From the NCBI GenBank assembly GCA_021199355.1, contig JAJQIF010000010.1, positions 1-64,000 of the forward strand: a stretch of 64,000 nt of DNA, written 5' to 3'. Numbering within the stretch: position 1 is the first letter of the stretch; each line of letters starts with the position of its first letter. The position numbers were made by a program, and so were the translations under genes. The notes beneath the pieces were generated by a model. The model had not been told where the DNA came from and did no database searches. It was given only the letters and a program-made list of their open reading frames with translations. Positions 43,123 to 50,611 of this stretch are shown here, in pieces. Origin of the DNA: Oscillospiraceae bacterium. Lineage in GTDB: Bacteria > Bacillota > Clostridia > Oscillospirales > Ruminococcaceae.

Positions 43123-44346
43123 TTATCTTCTCAGATTCGTGAACACATTTATCTTCTCCTGCCCGAGGTAGAGATCGTTCTTGAGCCTTGCGGGGTAGAT
43201 TATGTCGTTGCCGAAGCGCTTTCTCAGGCTGTCCGAGACCTGACTCAGGGTCTCCTGTCGGTCTATCTTCTCGCAGTCGGAGAAGACGGAGTATTGCTTG
43301 CCCTCGTCGTAATTCAGGAGGCTTATCCCCCTTATGCCGACCGAGCGGACAGGGAGATTCCAGTCGAACCGCTCGCGAAAGAGCTTGAAGCCCTCCTTTG
43401 CCAAGGGCAGTGCCGAGCAGAGCGGGTATTCAAGCTTCGCCTGATACTCCCGATACGAGAGGTCGTTCGTCTTCACCGAGATTGACACCCCGCCGGCGCA
43501 GAGGCGGTCGCGTCTCATACGGCGACAGACATCCTCGGACAGCGAGAGCATCACCTGCCAGACCTGCTCGTCGGAGTGGAGGTCCTGCCGGAGGGTCGTC
43601 GAATTGCCGACCGACTTCGGGACGGGCGCGTAGCCGATTTCGTGCACCGGCTCGTTGTCGAGCCCGTTGACCGCCCGCCAGAGGCTCAGCCCTGTCTTGC
43701 CGAGCCTTCTTTCAAGAAGCTCCGGGTCGGTCTCTGCCAGATCTCCGAGGGTGAGAATTCCGAGATTTTTGAGCTTTTTCATCGTACTTGACCCGATGCC
43801 GACCATCTCGTCCGCCGCCAGAGGATAAATCATCTCGCGGTAGTGCTCCGGCTCAAGAACCGTGACGGCGTCCGGCTTTTTCATGTCCGAGCCGAGCTTG
43901 GCAAGGATTTTCGAGAAGCTCGCGCCGACCGAAATCGTCAAGCCCGTTCCCCTCTTCACCGCCTCCTTGATTTCATAGGCGATATCCTCGCTCGAGCCGA
44001 AGAGGATGTGCGAGCCGGTCACGTCGAGCCAGCACTCGTCGATTCCGAACGGTTCCACGAGGTCGGTATACCGGGCATAAATCGCCCGCACCTGCTTCGA
44101 GATTTCGCTATAGACGTGCATCCGAGGCGGGAGTATCGTAAGCCCGGGGCACTTCTCCTTCGCCTCCCAGATAGCCTCGCCGGTCTTGACACCGAAGGAT
44201 TTTGCGATATAATCTTTAGCGAGTACTATCCCCGCCCTGTCCTCAATACTCCCACAAACCGCCACCGGCTTGCCCCGCAGAGAAGGATTGTCCCGGATCT
44301 CCACCGAGGCGTAAAAATTATTCAGATCACAATGAAGTATGTCCAT
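43123..44346 (-). CDS. dinB: DNA polymerase IV, Y-family translesion polymerase
   Basis: 407 residues. Catalytic regions are MDILHCDLNNFYASVE (Asp) and PFGIDECWLDVT (Asp-Glu), followed by helix-hairpin-helix contacts ADEMVGIGSSTMKKLKNLGI and a little-finger domain. ATG 44346 is chosen because GGAGG lies 8 nt upstream; an in-frame TTG at 44352 is too close to it. LexA-like boxes in the promoter region show SOS control. It lies alone on the minus strand, with copy E of the hairpin repeat downstream. Confidence 0.93.
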   Translation of the reverse strand: MDILHCDLNNFYASVEIRDNPSLRGKPVAVCGSIEDRAGIVLAKDYIAKSFGVKTGEAIWEAKEKCPGLTILPPRMHVYSEISKQVRAIYARYTDLVEPFGIDECWLDVTGSHILFGSSEDIAYEIKEAVKRGTGLTISVGASFSKILAKLGSDMKKPDAVTVLEPEHYREMIYPLAADEMVGIGSSTMKKLKNLGILTLGDLAETDPELLERRLGKTGLSLWRAVNGLDNEPVHEIGYAPVPKSVGNSTTLRQDLHSDEQVWQVMLSLSEDVCRRMRRDRLCAGGVSISVKTNDLSYREYQAKLEYPLCSALPLAKEGFKLFRERFDWNLPVRSVGIRGISLLNYDEGKQYSVFSDCEKIDRQETLSQVSDSLRKRFGNDIIYPARLKNDLYLGQEKINVFTNLRR

Positions 44347-44358
44347 TCTCAAGTCCTC

Positions 44359-44414
44359 CGAACTCTTGTTCCTAACTTTTGTTCTATTTTAACACATTTG
44401 TTCGAGGATGTAAA
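44359..44414 (-). promoter_or_regulatory. SOS promoter of dinB with two LexA-like boxes
   Basis: TTTACA-17-TAAAAT (44386-44414 on minus). Between the boxes is CGAACAAATGTGTT (44391-44404), a near match to the Gram-positive LexA site. A second site, CGAAC-N4-GTTC on the plus strand, is at 44359-44371 beside the ribosome site. Confidence 0.72.
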
Positions 44415-44425
44415 GAGGAATTTTT

Positions 44426-44474
44426 TGAATCCAACCGCAAAAATTCTGTGTCTATAAGTATGAAAACGTTTTCA
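44426..44474 (+). promoter_or_regulatory. ECF-type promoter plus cre-like palindrome (copy 1)
   Basis: TGAATCC, a 15 bp spacer, and GTGTCT form a plausible ECF promoter. After 7 bp comes the perfect 14 bp palindrome TGAAAACGTTTTCA (44461-44474), which matches catabolite-responsive (CcpA) elements. The same arrangement with identical spacing lies before the paralogous operon at 47.1 kb. Confidence 0.6.
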
Positions 44475-44499
44475 AATCAATTCGAAAGAGGTGATGGTG

Positions 44500-45054
44500 A
44501 TGATTGACGAAAGACGGCTCCTCAGGAGGCTCGCTTCGGGCGACGAGGAGGCTTTCCGGGAGATTGTTTCCGGCTACAGCCGCTACGTTTCCACGGTGAT
44601 TGCGAATCAGCTCCGGGACTTCGAAAACACCACCGTCATCGAAGAGCTTTCGGCGGATGTGTTCTTTGAACTCTGGCGGAACCGTAAGAACCTCGCCACC
44701 CCGCACCTTCGTGGCTGGCTCTCAGCCGTTGCGAGAAACAAGGCGAAGAACTACATACGCTCCCGGAAAATCGTCTGCGAAAGCCTTGACGACAGCATCG
44801 CCGAGAACATTATCGACCTCTCGGACGACTTCTCTACTCTTGAGAAAGAAGAGCAGGCAAAGGAAATCCGTCTTGCCATCGGGAAGCTCCGCAAGCCCGA
44901 GCGCGAGGTGCTCCTTCGGTACTACTATTATAACCAGACGGTTGCAATTATCGCCGAAGAGACCGGCACGAACGTCGCCACCGTCAAGACAAGGCTTCAA
45001 AGAGGACGGGCGAAGCTCAAAGAAATCTTAGAAAAGGGAGGCTTTTCAAAGTGA
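44500..45054 (+). CDS. ECF-type RNA polymerase sigma factor (copy 1)
   Basis: 184 residues. Region 2 is EEAFREIVSGYSRYVSTVI with TVIEELSADVFFELWRN. Region 4 is LRKPEREVLLRYYYYNQTVAIIAEETGTNVATVKTRLQRGRAKL, a helix-turn-helix. The start is ATG 44500, with AAAGAGG 8 nt upstream; three further in-frame starts lie just upstream. The stop overlaps the anti-sigma start (GTGA), the usual coupling of sigma and anti-sigma genes. It is closely related to the factor at 47177. Confidence 0.92.
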   Translation: MIDERRLLRRLASGDEEAFREIVSGYSRYVSTVIANQLRDFENTTVIEELSADVFFELWRNRKNLATPHLRGWLSAVARNKAKNYIRSRKIVCESLDDSIAENIIDLSDDFSTLEKEEQAKEIRLAIGKLRKPEREVLLRYYYYNQTVAIIAEETGTNVATVKTRLQRGRAKLKEILEKGGFSK

Positions 45055-46913
45055 AACAGCTTTACAGTGACCTTCTCGACAGCTACGGCGAGGAGAAAAT
45101 CCGGCTCAAAAAAGCCCCCGCCGTCAGCAGTGACAGAATTTATGCTTTGGCAAACGCCAAGGCGGGAAAGGAAAACGTTTTTATGAAGAAAAAACACAAT
45201 AGATTACCAGTTGTGCTGGCTGTAGTGGTTGCGGCTGTGCTTCTTATGGGAGCAGGATATTTGGTTGCATACAACAGCATAACCGACTTTTTCGTGCGAA
45301 ACTGGGAAGACATGACCGACACGGAAATTACCGACGAGCATCTTGCCACCATAGAAAACTTCAGTCAGGAAATCGGCTTAAGCCAGAAGTCGGACGGTGT
45401 GACCATCACGGTCGATTCGGCAGCGGTCGGTGGAGACACGTTCTATGTCCTCTTTGCAGTCGAGTGCAACTCGGTTGAATTTGCGACCACCAGAAGCCCG
45501 AGCTTTGACGAGTGCAGATGGGACATCACAAACTCTTCCGCCACAGTACAGAGCGGTGGTCTGATGTGGGGTGGCACAGACGAAAACAACGTGACCTATT
45601 TCGTGTTGGAGGGCGGTATTGACATAACCGATGAGAATGAACCCATCGCCGTCTCGGTTCACCTTGCAGGGCTTCACACTAACAAAGACTCAACCCACGA
45701 AGAATACCCCGACACCTACTTAGGCGGCAGTTGGGACTTTGAGTTTACTTTAGAGCAGAACACTCTTAATTCTCTTAGCCTCTTGGAAGACGGCGAAAGA
45801 AAAACTATCACTATTAAGATGTTAGATCCCGACGTCGATTCAGGAGTGTATCCTTACAGAGATGTAACAGTTGACATCACAAGCGTCACCGTCAACGAGT
45901 TCAGTGCGACAGTGACCTACGATGTCTCCTCAGCTTCCGTCCCGTCTGATATCTACAGTTTCTGTTGTAATTACAGAGATGATGTATATGCTGTCATGCA
46001 GGACGGCAGTGAGATTGTTACTTACTTTTGGGCAGAAGACCTCAATGCCGACTTGGCAGGTACAGAAATAACCATAAAAAGTCTCTGGTACTCGGTAATC
46101 GACCTGAGCGAGCTCAAGGCGATCAGAATTGGGGATACGGAATTTTATGTCAATACCGAAGAATCCGAAGCAATCGAAAGCTCCGTGCAGGAAATCGGCA
46201 TTACCGAGACTATAGAGTCCGACATCACCGTCACCGTTGATTCTGCTATGGCAAGTAAGAACGAGATGTATTTCTTGCTCAGAATCGAGGGCGAAAGCAT
46301 TGAGGGAGCATTAGACCCGAGCGAGCATTGGTACTTTGACAGTTGCCACTTCGATATTGTCAACGCAATCACCGCCAACTACAACACCTGCGACTTGTGG
46401 CGTTACGAAGAAGACGGCGTTTATTACTGGCTCTGGGAGTGCAACTACGAGACATTAAGTGAAGATATAACATCAATAGATTGTACTCTTGACTTGGGTG
46501 CACTACATTCAAATGCTTTCTTTGACGGCGATGTGGTGTTTGACGGCTCATGGAGCTTTGAGTTCACGGTTGACATCGGAGATATTACCGCCATAAGCCT
46601 GACTACCGAAATTCCCGGAATCTCGGAGTTGGAAATCACAGAATTCGGAAGCAGTTATCTCTACACAATAACAGACGATACGGATTATCCCGTGTACTTG
46701 GTTGCAGTCATGAAGGACGGCACCGAAGTAAACTCCACCGGTGGAACCGGCTATGTAGAGCGTGACGAAAACGGCGACCGCCTCATGAATTACTCCTACT
46801 CACACTACTATTACCAGTGGGCAGTGCCTATCGACCTTGACGAAGTCGATTATCTCTACTTTGTGGATGGTGCGAGAGATTTCATTGAGGGAACAATAAT
46901 TGACTTTGGATGA
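45051..46913 (+). CDS. DUF4179-type membrane anti-sigma factor, duplicated extracellular part
   Basis: 620 residues. A short cytoplasmic N-terminus (about 1-50) for sigma binding is followed by one membrane helix (about 53-71, LPVVLAVVVAAVLLMGAGY) and a large beta-rich outer region with the DUF4179 phrase SDGVTITVDSAAVGGDTFYVL. A second, related unit begins near residue 380 (SDITVTVDSAMASKNEMYFLL), so the outer domain is duplicated relative to the 335-residue paralogue. GTG start with GGGAGG upstream, coupled to the sigma gene. The signal it senses is unknown. Confidence 0.85.
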   Translation: MKQLYSDLLDSYGEEKIRLKKAPAVSSDRIYALANAKAGKENVFMKKKHNRLPVVLAVVVAAVLLMGAGYLVAYNSITDFFVRNWEDMTDTEITDEHLATIENFSQEIGLSQKSDGVTITVDSAAVGGDTFYVLFAVECNSVEFATTRSPSFDECRWDITNSSATVQSGGLMWGGTDENNVTYFVLEGGIDITDENEPIAVSVHLAGLHTNKDSTHEEYPDTYLGGSWDFEFTLEQNTLNSLSLLEDGERKTITIKMLDPDVDSGVYPYRDVTVDITSVTVNEFSATVTYDVSSASVPSDIYSFCCNYRDDVYAVMQDGSEIVTYFWAEDLNADLAGTEITIKSLWYSVIDLSELKAIRIGDTEFYVNTEESEAIESSVQEIGITETIESDITVTVDSAMASKNEMYFLLRIEGESIEGALDPSEHWYFDSCHFDIVNAITANYNTCDLWRYEEDGVYYWLWECNYETLSEDITSIDCTLDLGALHSNAFFDGDVVFDGSWSFEFTVDIGDITAISLTTEIPGISELEITEFGSSYLYTITDDTDYPVYLVAVMKDGTEVNSTGGTGYVERDENGDRLMNYSYSHYYYQWAVPIDLDEVDYLYFVDGARDFIEGTIIDFG

Positions 46914-46915
46914 CC

Positions 46916-47062
46916 TTCAGAAACCCCTCCACCACCGCCTTCGGCGGCGGTCCCCCTCCCCTTTCAGGGGAGGCTTTTTTTGTTCTCTCAAAAGTTTGTG
47001 CAGAAAGCAAAAAGGCTCCCCTGAAAGGGGAGCTGGCGCCCGAAGGGCGACTGAGGGGTTTA
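46916..47062. repeat. Pair of inverted palindrome-rich repeats
   Basis: The left part (46916-46977) reads ACCCCTCCACCACCGCC, then CTCCCC-TTTCA-GGGGAG and a T-run, so it may end the upstream transcript. The right part (46998-47062) is a related copy in opposite orientation (GCTCCCC-TGAAA-GGGGAGC, then GACTGAGGGG). Related copies are at 23858 and 40311. Together they fill the 46914-47100 gap. Confidence 0.72.
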
Positions 47063-47100
47063 CTCCTCATCGCAAATCTGCTAAAATAAAATCAGATTTT

Positions 47101-47149
47101 TGAACCCAAAATATGATTTTGCGTGTCTCTTATTATGAAAACGTTTTCA
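47101..47149 (+). promoter_or_regulatory. ECF-type promoter plus cre-like palindrome (copy 2)
   Basis: TGAACCC, a 15 bp spacer, GTGTCT, a 7 bp gap and TGAAAACGTTTTCA (47136-47149). Spacings are identical to copy 1, which supports autoregulation by the encoded sigma factor and a shared second regulator. Confidence 0.62.
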
Positions 47150-47176
47150 AATCCAATCGGAAAGTGAGGGTGAGGG

Positions 47177-47737
47177 ATGGACGATTCAAGGCTTGTGAAG
47201 AGGCTTCGGAGCGGGGACGAGAGTGTTCTTTCGGAGATTATTTTTAAGTACAACCGATATGTCTCCACTGTCGTGGCGAATCAGCTTCGGGATTTCAATA
47301 ATACCGCAGTGATTGAAGAGCTCGCGTCGGATGTGTTCTTTGAGCTCTGGCGGAATCGGGATCGGCTCACCACTTCTCACCTGAAAGGCTGGCTCGGCAC
47401 CGTTGCCCGCAACAAGGCGAAAAACTACATACGGGCTCAGAGATTGCAGACCGAGAGCTTAGATGAACGGATTGAAGAAGATTCAGACGACTTCGTCGTG
47501 ATTCCGGAGGAGTTCCTCGGGCTCGAGAAAGAGGAACAGGCTCGGGAGCTTCGGCTCGCTCTTAAGAAGCTCAAGCGTAACGAACGGGAGACGGTCGTCC
47601 GGTACTACTTCTACAACCAGACGGTAGCGAAAATTTCAGAGGAGACCGGAACGAATGTTGAAACGGTCAAGTCGAGGCTCCGACGAGGGCGGGACAGCCT
47701 GAAAGAAATTCTTGAAAAGGGAGGTTTTTCAAAGTGA
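47177..47737 (+). CDS. ECF-type RNA polymerase sigma factor (copy 2)
   Basis: 186 residues, clearly paralogous to the factor at 44500: shared phrases include YVSTVVANQLRDF, VIEEL-S-DVFFELWRNR and GWLGTVARNKAKNYIR. Region 4 is LKRNERETVVRYYFYNQTVAKISEETGTNVETVKSRLRRGRDSL. GTGAGGG precedes ATG 47177. It overlaps its anti-sigma gene by 4 bp. The N-terminal residues and region 4 differ enough that promoter choice may differ, although the two upstream promoters look alike. Confidence 0.92.
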   Translation: MDDSRLVKRLRSGDESVLSEIIFKYNRYVSTVVANQLRDFNNTAVIEELASDVFFELWRNRDRLTTSHLKGWLGTVARNKAKNYIRAQRLQTESLDERIEEDSDDFVVIPEEFLGLEKEEQARELRLALKKLKRNERETVVRYYFYNQTVAKISEETGTNVETVKSRLRRGRDSLKEILEKGGFSK

Positions 47738-48741
47738 AAATGAACCTTAAAGACGTTTTCGACTGCTATAGTGACGAAAATATAAAGCTTAAAGATGCTC
47801 CGACCTCGAGCGACGACAGGGTCTCTGCCCTTACGAATACTAAGCTTGGGAGAGAAAATATTGCCGTAAAGAAGACATTCCGGCGGCTTCCGATTGTGCT
47901 TGTGTCGGTGTTCGCGGTGGTCATGCTGATGGGTGCCGGCTTCGTCGCCGCCAGTGACAGCATCGACGGCTGGTTCAAGACCCGATGGGAAGAGGTCACC
48001 GGGGAGGAAATGAGCGACGATCACTACGAAACGATTGCAAGCCTGAGCCAGTATATAGGTCTTAGCGAAACCTCGGACGGCGTCACCGTGAGTATAGACT
48101 CGGCGACGGTCGGCGACGATGTTGCGTATGTTCTGATTACTGCGGAATGTGACAGTGGCAAGTTCACAACCACCGGCACCAGCACGTTCGGAATCTGGGA
48201 GGTCTATGTCAACTCAAATCGCAAAGGCGGCGGTATGGGCAGAATTGCCGTTGACGAAAACGGGAAAGCGTACTATCTCGACACAATCAAGCTTACGAAC
48301 ATTGACAGCGACGAACCGCTCGAAGTGAGCATCCATCTCGGAAATCTCAACGCTCTCATATACTCAAACGAAGACGGCTCTCCAATCTGGTACTCCGGCG
48401 ACGGCGAATGGAGCTTCGAGTTCACGCTCGAAAGAACCGAAACGAAGACCATCGACCTTACCGATAAATTGCCGTGGACAGGCGTGACAAAGCTGACCGT
48501 CACGGAGTTCGGAGTTGTTGCCACCTATGACAGCGAATCGGACGACGTTCCGAGAATCATCCGCTACAATCACATGAAGATTTACGCTGTAATGGAGGAC
48601 GGAACCGAGATGCAAGTCAACTCCACATCCAGCTCCGGCTATACCGGCATCATAGACTCCTACTACTTCTGGGAGGTGCCCATTGACCTTGACGAGGTTG
48701 TGGCAATCAGGATTGGCGATGATGTGATTGAGGTGGGGTAA
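47734..48741 (+). CDS. DUF4179-type membrane anti-sigma factor
   Basis: 335 residues, a shorter paralogue of the protein at 45051. The cytoplasmic part is about 1-50, the membrane helix about 52-71 (LPIVLVSVFAVVMLMGAGFV), and a single DUF4179 outer unit contains YIGLSETSDGVTVSIDSATVGDDVAYVL. GTG start with GGGAGG upstream. Expected to hold the copy 2 sigma factor at the membrane until a signal is received. Confidence 0.87.
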   Translation: MKMNLKDVFDCYSDENIKLKDAPTSSDDRVSALTNTKLGRENIAVKKTFRRLPIVLVSVFAVVMLMGAGFVAASDSIDGWFKTRWEEVTGEEMSDDHYETIASLSQYIGLSETSDGVTVSIDSATVGDDVAYVLITAECDSGKFTTTGTSTFGIWEVYVNSNRKGGGMGRIAVDENGKAYYLDTIKLTNIDSDEPLEVSIHLGNLNALIYSNEDGSPIWYSGDGEWSFEFTLERTETKTIDLTDKLPWTGVTKLTVTEFGVVATYDSESDDVPRIIRYNHMKIYAVMEDGTEMQVNSTSSSGYTGIIDSYYFWEVPIDLDEVVAIRIGDDVIEVG

Positions 48742-48744
48742 ATA

Positions 48745-48816
48745 TGTAGGGGCGGATATTATCCGCCCGAAGAACCTTGGCGATGCGGTAACGGGCGGAT
48801 AATATCCGCCCCTACA
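48745..48816. repeat. Inverted-repeat element with GGGGCGGAT ends
   Basis: Opens with TGTAGGGGCGGATA and closes with TATCCGCCCCTACA. Each end also contains its own GGCGGATA/TATCCGCC hairpin. It is non-coding and lies in the gap after the second anti-sigma gene. Similar CCGCCCCTACA sequence ends repeat copy A at 18.06 kb. Confidence 0.7.
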
Positions 48817-48841
48817 ATTAAAATCCTACAGTTAAAATAAA

Positions 48842-48881
48842 CCCCGAGGTCGGCAATAAGCCGATTCTCGGGGCATTTTTT
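48842..48881. terminator. Bidirectional terminator, sigma operon and pilus operon
   Basis: CCCCGAG/CTCGGGG and inner CGGC/GCCG stems, followed by a run of six T on the plus strand and TTTATTTTA on the minus strand. Confidence 0.85.
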
Positions 48882-48889
48882 ATCTTTTA

Positions 48890-49654
48890 TTACTTCTTCT
48901 TGTCGGTTCTGACGACTATCAAGCCGGCGGCTACGCAGAAGACGCCTGCTCCCGCCATTATCGGGATGGGATAGTTGAGCTGTCCGGTCTGGGGAAGGGT
49001 GTCCTCGTCCTTCTCCTCGGGCTCGTCCTCCTCGATATCGACCTCTTCGTCGGTCTTGCCTTCCTCGGTGTTGGTTCCCTCGGTTGTGACGACTACGTCC
49101 GGCTCGGTGACGACGGTTGTCGTTGTGGGAGTGGGCTCATCGGGGACAGTCGGAGGCGTATACTCGAGCTTCGCATTGACGGTTATGTCATACTCGCCGG
49201 TGTATATGTCCGGAACGGAAACGAGGCTCGGCTCCATGTCAAAGTAGGTGGGCAGAGTTGTCGGGACTATGAGATATACTCCCGCCGCAAGGTCGGTGAA
49301 GGTGACGGTTCCGTCGGATCCGATTTCATAGGATGTGCCGGCGGCTCCGACAGTGGTTGCCCACTTCCAGAGGAGCCAAGGAGAATTGGAATCCTCCAAA
49401 GAATCAACGATAGCGTCGTCGGTGCTGTAGCCAACAAAGGCGTCGGCATAGCTGTAGGTTCCGTTCGGGTTGATTGTGGCAACCTGATAGAGGGTCAGCG
49501 TGCCGCTCGTCATGGCGGTGTTGTTATACTCGAGTGTCACGGTTATCGAGCCTAGAGTGTCGTCGGCAAAGACGCACGTCAGGCAGGAAGCCGCAACCAA
49601 GGTTACAGCCAGAATCAGGGACAAAGCTTTCAGAATGTTATTTCTCACGGTCAT
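48890..49654 (-). CDS. LPQTG cell-wall-anchored minor pilin or base pilin
   Basis: 254 residues. A signal peptide (about 1-30, ending CVFADD) is followed by one pilin-like domain with TSGTLTLYQVATINPNGTYSYADAFVGYS and VTFTDLAAGVYLIVPTTLP, and a Thr/Pro/Glu-rich stalk (about 168-225). The sorting signal is LPQTG, with a membrane helix and KKK tail. Its Pro-rich stalk and its position as the last gene after the sortase suggest the wall-anchoring base subunit. Start set by GGAAGAA before the ATG. Confidence 0.85.
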   Translation of the reverse strand: MTVRNNILKALSLILAVTLVAASCLTCVFADDTLGSITVTLEYNNTAMTSGTLTLYQVATINPNGTYSYADAFVGYSTDDAIVDSLEDSNSPWLLWKWATTVGAAGTSYEIGSDGTVTFTDLAAGVYLIVPTTLPTYFDMEPSLVSVPDIYTGEYDITVNAKLEYTPPTVPDEPTPTTTTVVTEPDVVVTTEGTNTEEGKTDEEVDIEEDEPEEKDEDTLPQTGQLNYPIPIMAGAGVFCVAAGLIVVRTDKKK

Positions 49655-49666
49655 TCTTCCTTTCCG

Positions 49667-50584
49667 TTATCTCTTTTTCTTCCTTACCGGAAGAGAAATG
49701 AGGATAAAGAGTATTATTATCAGCGGTATCGCAACGCAAACCGCAACGATTACGCTGTCGATTTTGTAAGCCTCCGCAGTGACTTTTATGGTCTTCTTGA
49801 CTGCGTCTGTGGCAATTCTCTTGCCCCGGACGAGAAGCCTGTGGGTGTTGACGCCGTAGGGCGTGCAGGTCATGAGTGTGCAGTAATCCTGCCCGTCGAC
49901 GATATAGATATCCTCGAGCTCGGTCGGCTCAACGATCGTAATCTGGTCGACCTCATAGGTCAGGACTTCGTTCAGCACGGTTATCGTGAAGGTGTCCCCT
50001 ATCTCGAGCTGGTCAAGATTCGTGAAGAGCGACGCGCTCGGGAGTCCGCGGTGAGCCGAGATTACCGAATGGGTGCTCTCGCCGCCGATCGGAAGGCTTG
50101 TGCCCTCTAAGTGTCCCGCTCCCGCCTGCAAAACCGCCGAAGAGGTTCCGTGATATATCGGGAGCATGACGTTTATCTTCTCGATGGTGATATAGCCCAT
50201 AATTCCCGTGCCGGTTACGTCGAGTAAATCCTCGTAGCCCTCGAGCTCGTCATAGTTGACGATGGCATAGGAGGAGCCGAGCTCGCGAACCGCTTCGTTA
50301 TAAGCCTCGGCGGCTTCGAAATAAGCCTCGTACTCATTCTCGTCGATAGTCGATACCGACTCGTCATAGTCGATGACCGCCCGGGTCTGGACCCTTGTGT
50401 TCCACCAGTCGCTGAACGTGGGATATATGGCGATTGCAAGACCCAATATCAGAATCCCCACCAATATTCCCGTACTGAATGATTTCTTTTTCTTCTTCGG
50501 CATCCCCACGGACAAGTCGTCAACAGACAATTCATCCGTAGGTAGCTCAATCGGAGTTGTTTTCTTTTTCTTCGTACTCTCCAA
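49667..50584 (-). CDS. Class C (pilus-assembly) sortase
   Basis: 305 residues. An N-terminal Lys-rich tail and a membrane helix (about 40-58) precede the sortase barrel. The catalytic His is in HSVISAHRGLPSASLF, the catalytic Cys in TLMTCTPYGVNTHRLLVRGKR, and the Arg in the same phrase. A second C-terminal membrane helix (about 278-300) marks class C. It should join pilin subunits through Lys isopeptide bonds. It lies between the major pilin and the LPQTG pilin. Confidence 0.94.
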   Translation of the reverse strand: MESTKKKKTTPIELPTDELSVDDLSVGMPKKKKKSFSTGILVGILILGLAIAIYPTFSDWWNTRVQTRAVIDYDESVSTIDENEYEAYFEAAEAYNEAVRELGSSYAIVNYDELEGYEDLLDVTGTGIMGYITIEKINVMLPIYHGTSSAVLQAGAGHLEGTSLPIGGESTHSVISAHRGLPSASLFTNLDQLEIGDTFTITVLNEVLTYEVDQITIVEPTELEDIYIVDGQDYCTLMTCTPYGVNTHRLLVRGKRIATDAVKKTIKVTAEAYKIDSVIVAVCVAIPLIIILFILISLPVRKKKR

Positions 50585-50611
50585 CCCCGCTTTCCACTGC
50601 AGCAGGCGAAA

